From Panopea generosa (taxonomy: Eukaryota; Mollusca; Bivalvia; Adapedonta; Hiatellidae): DNA of 64,000 nucleotides. The position numbers and the translations under genes are program-made. The stretch's first letter is position 1, and each line of letters opens with the position of its first letter. The notes below the pieces were generated by a model that did no database searches, had not been told where the DNA came from, and saw only the letters and a list, made by a program, of their open reading frames with translations. The stretch covers positions 27,850,152 through 27,914,151 of the forward strand of contig CM055901.1 of NCBI GenBank assembly GCA_029582155.1, given 5' to 3'. Shown here one piece after another: positions 56,733 to 64,000 of the stretch.

Positions 56733-56735
56733 TCA

Positions 56736-57253
56736 TTATTGTATAGAGTTAATTGTGAGTTGTATTATAACCTTGTTTGATGATGCTTGTGTGAACCTAA
56801 AGGGACATACTCAGGTCTGGAAAATTCCACTCATCCGCACCATGACGAAATGAAATTTGGTCAGGATGAGTAAGATTTAAGAATCTGATTTCAATATTTC
56901 TTTGATTTTAAGCATTCAATTAAAATGTTGGAAAGAGCGGATGAGTAGCTTTTATTTGAAATTTCAAGTTCCGACGCTGCAATTTTGAGACACTCACTTA
57001 TTTGATAAATTTTCACAATTCTGTTTCTAAAATTATATTTCAATCTATCTACATGATGCAGATATGAAACGGCCTGTATATTTGCAGAGTCATAACTTTG
57101 TTTCTAATTTGAAAAGGGTCATAATTCTTGTGCATGGATGAAAGAAATCATATTTTGCATATTTGCAGTCCCAGTATATATATGACAAAATTTGTTACAA
57201 ATGTTGTATTGTCATAATTGTTCATCAATATGATAGAAAGAAAAAATTCCAAA
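56736..57253. other. Stretch without recognised features
   Basis: No gene or named repeat seen. Confidence 0.4.
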
Positions 57254-57255
57254 TA

Positions 57256-57432
57256 CAGTCAAACCTGTGTAAGCGGTCACCTCTATAAGCATCCACTTGT
57301 CTTAAGCAGCCACATTTGCTATTTCCCATTTCTATGCTTTAAGAGCAAATTAACCTGTATTAAGCAACAACCTGTCTTGAAAAGCCACTTTTGCTCCTAA
57401 CCTTCACTGGCTGCTTAAGACAGGTTTGTCTG
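57256..57432 (+). mobile_element. TA-flanked MITE, copy C3 (well preserved)
   Basis: 177 bp between TA dinucleotides (57254-57255, 57433-57434). Starts CAGTCAAACCTGTGTAAGCG and ends AAGACAGGTTTGTCTG. The interior is 'taagcagccacatttgctat' ... 'ttttgctcctaacc'. Confidence 0.85.
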
Positions 57433-57985
57433 TAGATATTACTTTTGCTTTATGAAGATTTTTATTCCACTTTTAAATCTAGCATGTGGCTTCACTAGTT
57501 TATAAACAGCAAAAATAATTTCTTAAAAATGGAGTTGGAGATTAATATCTGTATAAACACAGAGTGAAATTAGAAAACTCGTTGTTTGTCAAGTATGTAT
57601 ATTTCTTTTAAAAAATCAATGATGAACGTTTAAAATAATTCATAGCAAGCACTTAGTTTTTGGTTAAAACATCTAATATTGTATTATTACGGTCATTTGT
57701 TAATATTTTATATTTTAATGATAAGTATTAAACATGTGCGTACATTATTTTTATTTCGTGTGGTAGGGGTTATTTTCCCAATTACAAGCCATCATCCCAT
57801 CTTCCATATCTTAAAACATTCTGTCACTTTCCATTGATCGCAGCCTATTTATATCTCATGGGGGCAATTTTGCCTAATTTTGCCTGGATTATTGTTATGG
57901 CATGTGAAAATGACATGCTGGCTACCATTGGGTGCTATAAGCATATCGGCAGTAACTTAATTTTTGTTCATTGATTTTATTTTAG

Positions 57986-58048
57986 AAGTGTTTGTCGGTC
58001 TCATTGGGGCTTATAACCAAAATATATGACCATGTTATCTTACTCGCT
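57986..58048 (+). other. Candidate 63-nt exon next to the 40-bp minisatellite
   Basis: Between 'ttgttcattgattttatttt' + AG and a perfect GTAAGT donor. Phase 0 reads KCLSVSLGLITKIYDHVILL then A, 21 codons, a multiple of three. The donor falls in what looks like the first decayed unit of the minisatellite, so the array may have grown from the start of the intron. No family recognised. Confidence 0.35.
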
Positions 58049-58059
58049 GTAAGTGGGCG

Positions 58060-60523
58060 TGAGTGCAATGTATTTCCCCCTGTAAGGAGAGTGGGAAACT
58101 TAAGTGGAATGTTTCCCTCTGCAATGAGAGTTGGAAACTTAACTTCAATGTTTTCCCCCTGCAGTAAGAGTGAGAAACTTAACTGCAATGTTTTCCCCCT
58201 GCAGTAAGAGTGAGAAACTTAACTGCAATGTTTTCCCCCTGCAGTAAGAGTGAGAAACTTAACTGCAATGTTTTCCCACTGTAATGAGAGTGGGAAACTT
58301 AAGTGGAATGTTTTCCCCCTAAAATGAGAGTGGGAAACTCAACTGCAATGTTTTCCCCCCTACAATGAGATTGGGAAACTCAACTGCAATGTTTTACCCC
58401 TAAAATGAGAGTGGGAAACGTAAGTGGAATGTTTTCCCCCTACAATGAGAGTGGCAAACTTAACTGCAATGTTTTCCCCCTGCATTGAGAGTGGGAAACT
58501 TAACTGCAATGTTTTCCCCCTGTAATGAGAGTGGGAAGCTTAACTGCAATATTTTCCCCATACAATGAGATTGGGAAACTCAACTGCAATTTTTCCCCCT
58601 AAAATGAGAGTGGGAAACTTAACTGCAATTTCCCCCCCTGCAATGAGATTGGGAAATTCAACTGCAATGTTTTCCCCATAAAAAGAGAGTGGGAAACTTA
58701 AGTGGAATGTTTTCCCCCTACAATGAGAGTGGGAAACTTAAATGCAATGTTTTCCCCCTGCATTGAGAGTGGGAAACTTAACTGCAATGTTTTCCCCCTG
58801 TAATGAGAGTGGGAAGCTTAACTGCAATGTTTTCCCCCTAAAAAGAGAGTGGGAAACTTAACTGCACTGTTTTCCCACTGCAATGAGAATGGGGAACTTA
58901 ACTGCAATGTTTTCCCCCTGTAATGAGAGTGGGAAACTTAAGTGGTATTTTTCCCCCCTGCAATGAGAGTGGGAAACTTAAATGCAATGTTTTCCCACTG
59001 TAATGAGAGTGGGAAGCTTAACTGCAATGTTTTCCTCATGCAATGAGAGTGGGAAACTTAATTGCAATGTTTTTCCCCTGTAATGAGAGTGGGAAACTTA
59101 ACTGTAATGTTTTGCAATGAGAGTGGGAAACTTAACTGCAATGTTTTCCCCCTGTAATGAGAGTGGGAAGCTTAACTGCAATGTTTTCCCCCTGTAATGA
59201 GAGTGGGAAGCTTAACTGCAATGTTTTCCCCCTAAAAAGAGAGTGGGAAACTTAACTGCACTGTTTTCCCACTGCAATGAGAATGGGGAACTTAACTGCA
59301 ATGTTTTCCCCCTGTAATGAGAGTGGGAAACTTAAGTGGTATTTTTCCCCCCTGCAATGAGAGTGGGAAACTTAAATGCAATGTTTTCCCACTGTAATGA
59401 GAGTGGGAAGCTTAACTGCAATGTTTTCCTCATGCAATGAGAGTGGGAAACTTAATTGCAATGTTTTTCCCCTGTAATGAGAGTGGGAAACTTAACTGTA
59501 ATGTTTTGCAATGAGAGTGGGAAACTTAACTGCAATGTTTTCCCCCTGCAATGAGAATGGGAAACTTAACTGCAATGTTTTCCCCTCTGCAATCAGAATA
59601 GGAAACTTAACTGCACTGTTTTTCCCTTGCAATAAGAGGGAAAACTTAATTGTAATGTTTCCCCCTTGCAATGAGAGTGGGAAACTTGACTGCAATGTTT
59701 TCCCCCAACAGTGAGAGTGGGAAACTTAACTGCAATGTTTTCCCCCTGCAGTGAGAGTGGGAAACTTAACTGCAATGTTTTACAATGAGAGTTGGAAACT
59801 TAACTGCAATGTTTTGAAATAAGAGTGGGAAACTTAACTGCAATGTTTTCCCCCTGCATTGAGAGTGGGAAACTTAACTGCAATGTTTTACAATGAGAGT
59901 TGGAAACTTAACTGCAATGTTTTGAAATAAGAGTGGGAAACTTGACTGCAATGTTTTCCCCCTACAGTGAGAGTGGGAAACTTAACTGCAATGTTTTCCC
60001 CCTGCAGTGAGAGTGGGAAACTTAACTGCAATGTTTTCCCCCTGCATTGAGAGTGGGAAACTTAACTGCAATGTTTTACAATGAGAGTTGGAAACTTAAC
60101 TGCAATGTTTTGAAATAAGAGTGGGAAACTTAACTGCAATGTTTTCCCCCTGCATTGAGAGTGGGAAACTTAACTGCAATGATTTGAAATGAGAGTGGGA
60201 AATTTAACTGCAATGTTTTCCCCCTGCAATGAGAATTGGAAACTTAACTGCAATGTTTTCCCCCTGCAATGAGAATTGGAAACTTAACTGCAATGTTTTC
60301 CCCCTGCATTGAGAGTGGGAAACTTAGCTGCAATGATTTGAAATGAGAGGGAAATTTAACTGCAATGTTTTCCCCCTACAATGAGAGTGGATAACTTGAC
60401 TGCAATGTTTCAACCCTGCAATGAGAGTAGGAAACTTAACTGCAATGTTTTCCTCTTGCAATGAGAGTGAGAAATTTAACTGCAATGTTTTTTCCCACCG
60501 TAATGAGAGAGGGAAACTTAACG
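58060..60523. repeat. 40-bp minisatellite with higher-order duplication, about 2.5 kb
   Basis: Unit 'aacttaactgcaatgttttc' plus 'cccctgcaatgagagtggga'. Variants lose the pyrimidine block ('tgttttgaaataagagtggg'). A block of about 394 bp (58790-59155) recurs almost exactly at 59184-59549, and a variant set of about 120 bp recurs at 59766, 59886 and 60066. Confidence 0.95.
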
Positions 60524-60755
60524 TTGAGTGCCAGTAATTATTAGTAAATATATTCTACAATTTTATTCAATTCCATTATTAAGAGATATGTAAGGAAAAG
60601 CATGCTTTTATTAAAAATAAAATGATAGTGTGGACTTTTAACATCTTTATCAGATTTTTATCAAACTTACCCAGAAGTTTTGGAACCATAATATCTTAGA
60701 TGAAAGGTAATGTAAATGACTTGCCTTGGTACTTAGATTATATTCATGTGAATGG

Positions 60756-61085
60756 CATGTATTCCATGGTTCTACTCATATTCATATTGATAGTGATATT
60801 TTCATGGTTCTACTCACATCCATATGGATAGTGTTATTTTAATGGTTCTACTCCTATCCATATGGATAGTGATATTTTAATGGTTCTACCCATATCCATA
60901 TGGATAGTGTTATTTTCATGGTTCTACTCATATCCATATGGATAGTGATATTTTAATGGTTGTACCCATGTCCATATGAATAGTGTTATTTTCATGGTTC
61001 TACTCATATCCATATGGATAGTGTTATTTCCATGGTTATTCTAATATCCATATGAATAGTGATATTTTCATGGTTCTACACATAT
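60756..61085. repeat. 38-bp minisatellite with internal palindrome
   Basis: Unit 'atggttctactcatatccat' plus 'atggatagtgatattttc', about nine copies. Each unit has the dyad TATCCATATGGATA. Confidence 0.95.
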
Positions 61086-61504
61086 TCACACAAATGGCTT
61101 CACACACATGCATCTGATATCTAAATCTTCCACCAACTGAGAAAATTGCGCCAAATGTATACATATGTAAAATAGTGTTAACGCCCATCAATTTAAATTT
61201 TGTTTAGATTTTCTATAAGCAGTTCATCAAATCAGCAAAGACATTCTTGCAATTACATTTTACATACTATGTCAGTCTAATCTGTTTAATATATGTGCTC
61301 ATTTCAGACATGCCTGTCGATGCGAGTGCACCTGGTGTCTTCTTTCAATATTTATATCTTATTACCATAATTATATAGTTATTGCATGATGAATTCTTTT
61401 GTGAAAATAGTTTTTACAAGGCAGATAATAAACATCATAGATTATCGTGATATCAAAAATACCCACAAACAAATACACGAAGTATTACTGTTTTACTGTC
61501 CCAT
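61086..61504. other. Stretch with a weak exon-like segment
   Basis: 27 nt at 61308-61334 (TCLSMRVHL in phase 0) follow 'atatatgtgctcatttcag' but end at a poor GTGTCT. Nothing else recognised. Confidence 0.25.
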
Positions 61505-61720
61505 AAATGAAGCCCTCCTAGGGGGATTCCCTGTTCTCTGGATCTCTTAAAGTAATGCCTACTGTTCCCCAGATCTCCAAAAGTATTTGCCAAAGTTCCC
61601 GAAAAACATTATGTCCATGTTCCCCAGATCTCTAAAAAGCATTTCCACTGGTCCCTAGATCTCCAAAAGTTTTAAACATAGTTCCCTGAAAGTACCAAAT
61701 AGTGTTTCCTTAAGTAAAAC
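61505..61720. repeat. AGATCT-rich interspersed repeat, second copy
   Basis: 'attccctgttctctggatct', 'tgttccccagatctccaaaa' and similar modules every 30 bp or so, preceded by 'tgttttactgtcccataaat' as at 63680-63910. Confidence 0.7.
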
Positions 61721-61779
61721 GTCTACTATAATCTCTATTATTATTTACACATCATCATAATAAGCACAATCCATGTACT

Positions 61780-62075
61780 GTCTTCTTTTCCTTGTTTAAA
61801 ATACCTGTGGTCTATGGCTTGAACTTTCAGAGAAAAGGTGTTTTTAAAGTTTCCTTAAAATGTGCTTGTGACAGGGAGCATTTGTGGTTCAATCACGCTG
61901 GTTCAAGAACTTCAAGAGTTTGTGGTTATACAAATGCTGTGCGAGTTTGGATAAAATTCTTTGAAAAATGTGGGGGATAGTATAGTTTCTACCAAAAAAA
62001 AGGTTAACAGATGGACGATGGACAATTTACCATGACGTAAGCCCTGCTGGCCCTTGGCAAATTGAGCCAAAGAAG
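61780..62075 (+). mobile_element. Probable Helentron-like 3' remnant
   Basis: 'aacagatggacgatggacaa' then 'gcccttggcaaattgagcc' resembles the 3' region of bivalve Helentron-like repeats as I recall them. No defined ends. A 62-codon frame (61792-61980) lies in it and is not supported. Confidence 0.3.
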
Positions 62076-62920
62076 ATATCGATTGAAGGACAAAAGAGAC
62101 AAAAAAATTGAACAGCTGAACGGTTAATTTAAAAAAGGCAATAAATACACATAAATAATTGACTTTATTGTGTAAACACGATCTAATAAAAAAAAGTTAG
62201 ATGCCAGGTGGGATTGAACACCAGTCCCTATGATTCGACGATTTTAACCATTGCACTATTCTGCTTTTAAGCATCAGTACTGTAAATATATCTTTGCTCG
62301 GAAATACCATCCAAAATTTATTTCAGGTACATACGATTATGGAATGAAGTTGTGCAGGGGTCCTGACTAACACGTAAGAAACCTCCAAAGCTGTTGAAAG
62401 CTGTTTCAAGCAGTCGACATCTCATTTTAAAAGTAAATTACGATCAGGTATAAAAATTTAATATAAAATCGGTGACTTAATTACCGAGACTGGCAGGCTA
62501 ATAATATAATAATAATAATATTATAACTCTTCGAATCTGTGTCTGAATTTAACACTTTTGGTGCCAAATTAAAGATAACCAATTTTAATTATCAATTATT
62601 TAATATTTTTCTTCTGAATTTGAATTTTTACAGATTGAAATCGAAATATGATGAAATTTCACGAAAAAAAAATTTTTTTTAACAAATAACGGTAGTCTTA
62701 ATTTAACAAATACCTTGTACGTTTAAACAAAACAATATAAAAATAAAAGTATTAGGTAGAAATTTGAAGCAGTAAGTTTTCCATTGGTGGCCAAAGTTTC
62801 ATATTGATATTTATTGAAGTCGTTTTTCTTATTTCTTATTTCCAAAAATGGGCTAAAAAAGAGATAATGATCACACAAAAAAAACTTTAAGCGTAAAATC
62901 TTCATTTATTTAAATATAAG
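62076..62920. other. AT-rich stretch without supported genes
   Basis: It includes a tRNA-like reverse-strand trace near 62205-62270 ('gattgaacaccagtccctat', 'aaccattgcactattctgct'), probably a decayed SINE head, and an (ATA)n run near 62506. Confidence 0.35.
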
Positions 62921-63230
62921 ACCACGGCGTGGTCTAGTGGTAGAGCGTCCACCTCGCATGCAGAAGGTCGTGGATTCAATCCCTGGCCGGGTCATACCAA
63001 AGACTTTAAAAATGGTACTAGAAGCTTCCTCGCTTGACACTCAGCATTTAGAGGAGAGTTCTAGGTCTGGTCTGCCCGGTGTCAGTATAATGTTACTGGG
63101 TAGGGTATCATACCATGTGTCTGCGGCATGGTATTCCAGTGTGACAGCGCTTACTCAAATAGACACTTTCGTGATATGACTGAAAAATTGTTGAAAGCTA
63201 TGCTAAACATCATACAACAACAACTTTAAA
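62921..63230 (+). mobile_element. tRNA-derived SINE, family F1 (well preserved)
   Basis: The head has 'gtggtctagtggtagagcg' (A box) and 'gtggattcaatccc' (B box). Body: 'tcataccaaagactttaaaa', 'gcttgacactcagcatttag', 'ccggtgtcagtataatgtta', 'catgtgtctgcggcatggta'. Ends in 'catcatacaacaacaac'. The head is tRNA-like but not a free gene, since it runs straight into the body. Confidence 0.85.
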
Positions 63231-63346
63231 TATAAAAAAGAAAAAAATAATCTCCCAAATCAAGCCCTTTCTTTTGATACCATAATCACAAACATATGTT
63301 GCTTGATTCTGGAGGATGTGTGTTTCCATGATTTAGAAAATGCCAT

Positions 63347-63546
63347 GTGGTCTAGTGGTAAAGCACCGAACCCCTAATCGGAGGGTCGCGGGTATTTCAA
63401 TCCTTCACCACGATCATGTGTGGTGTCCTTGAGCAAGACACTTTTTCCACATGTGCTTAGTACTGGTTATACCCAGGAAGATTTCGAGCGTGATTTGTCT
63501 AAGTCATAAGAACTTGTTTCACAATCGAAGTAAAATAAATAAGTTT
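63347..63546 (+). mobile_element. tRNA-derived SINE, family F2
   Basis: Head 'atgtggtctagtggtaaagc' with B box disrupted ('gcgggtatttcaatcc'). Body 'ccttgagcaagacacttttt', 'cttagtactggttataccca', 'cgagcgtgatttgtctaagt', and tail 'gaagtaaaataaataag'. Confidence 0.8.
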
Positions 63547-63679
63547 ATTAAATGTGTTTAACTTAAACTAGAAAAAGCCAAAATGTGCCACCTGAAATTT
63601 AGACAAGTGCCTCCAGTTGCCTATCTCTGTTTATATGTCTCTGATAAAATTGATCAAATTAGGTACTTTTTTTCATTAA

Positions 63680-63808
63680 GGACAATATCCCCAGATCTCT
63701 AAAATTAGGCCTTTGATCCCTGGATCTCTAAGTAATGGCCAATGTTCCCCAGATCTCTGAAAATAAATGGCTATGTTCTCGAGATCTCCAAAACCCCCGG
63801 GAGGGCCA
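63680..63808. repeat. AGATCT-rich interspersed repeat, third copy
   Basis: 'ccccagatctctaaaattag', 'aatggccaatgttccccaga' and 'aaacccccgggaggg' match the copies at 15735 and 61505. Confidence 0.7.
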
Positions 63809-64000
63809 CATAAATTGACTTTAACCCTAGATAGATGCAATGATTTAGCTAGGTATGATATAAGATGCATACAGACAAATACATAAAGTATTACTGTTTT
63901 ACTGTCCCATAAATTGACTTTTACCCTAGCCGGATGCAATGATTTAGCTAGGTATGATATAAGATGCATACAGACAAATACATAAAGTATTACTGTTTTA
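63805..64000. repeat. Two 99-bp tandem units running off the window end
   Basis: Unit 'cataaattgactttaaccct' ... 'tgatttagctaggtatgata' ... 'aaagtattactgttttactg'. The second copy ends at the window edge, so the array may continue. Confidence 0.9.

Noticed and set aside
1389-60523. CRISPR arrays
   Set aside because: The regular repeats have no unique spacers of constant length; units follow each other directly, and the sequence is eukaryotic.
62937-63000. Genuine tRNA gene
   Set aside because: A and B boxes are present, but the head runs straight into a SINE body shared with 14970; no mature 3' end.
1-64000. Retroviral, LTR or other capsid-bearing fossils
   Set aside because: I looked for paired long direct repeats with coding remnants between them and saw none. 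The direct repeats here are minisatellites or tandem cores.

Overview
The window reads as a stretch of a eukaryotic nuclear genome, AT-rich and packed with repeats, with no operons, no bacterial-type genes, no rRNA and no convincing free-standing tRNA gene. A bivalve mollusc is my best guess. This rests on recall of the repeat style: modular elements with 'gagttattgccctttg'-type tandem cores, tRNA-headed SINEs whose bodies continue 'taccaaagac', and SINEs carrying 'cagttacttgcggaagg'. It is an inference, not a database result.

No complete protein-coding gene is visible. What can be supported is a set of candidate exons on both strands, consistent with large introns. The best is a minus-strand first coding exon (6639 down to 6513) with an upstream in-frame stop, a GTGAGT donor and a strong acceptor for a 5' UTR junction. 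A 308-nt open minus-strand exon candidate lies at 44620-44927. On the plus strand, short exon-like segments at 14421, 26783, 31052, 37205 and 57986 can all be read in compatible phase. They are short and were picked by eye, so they need transcript evidence.

Most of the window is repeats. (1) Large minisatellites: 33/36 bp (1389-4080), 38 bp (8389-10555), 30 bp (12588-13248), 22 bp (26100-26536), 40 bp (58060-60523) and 38 bp (60756-61085). Most of the longest apparent reading frames are artefacts of the first two. (2) MITE families with readable target duplications: a TTAA-flanked, piggyBac-like family (4 copies), a TTA/TAA-flanked, PIF/Harbinger-like family (10 copies or fragments), a TA-flanked CAGTCAAACC family (3 copies), a 9-bp-TSD Mutator-like element and an 84-bp hAT-like element. 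(3) At least eight Helentron/pearl-like elements of several sequence families, sharing tandem cores and a 3' hairpin followed by CTTG or CTAG and then T. (4) Four families of tRNA-derived SINEs, about 18 copies. (5) One LINE fragment.

Nested insertions are frequent and give relative ages: piggyBac-like MITE inside Harbinger-like MITE (1-396), Helentron-like inside a pogo-like element (23057-26031), Helentron-like inside Helentron-like (32241-33829), and a Mutator-like element inside an AGATCT-rich repeat (15735-16500). The oddest single object is a 936-bp element at 54896-55831. It has inverted arms of about 170 bp, and a degenerate GGTGCACC dyad recurs about every 21 bp through its left half. 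I found no phage-like, defence, biosynthetic or CRISPR system, and no recognisable retroviral or other capsid-bearing fossil.
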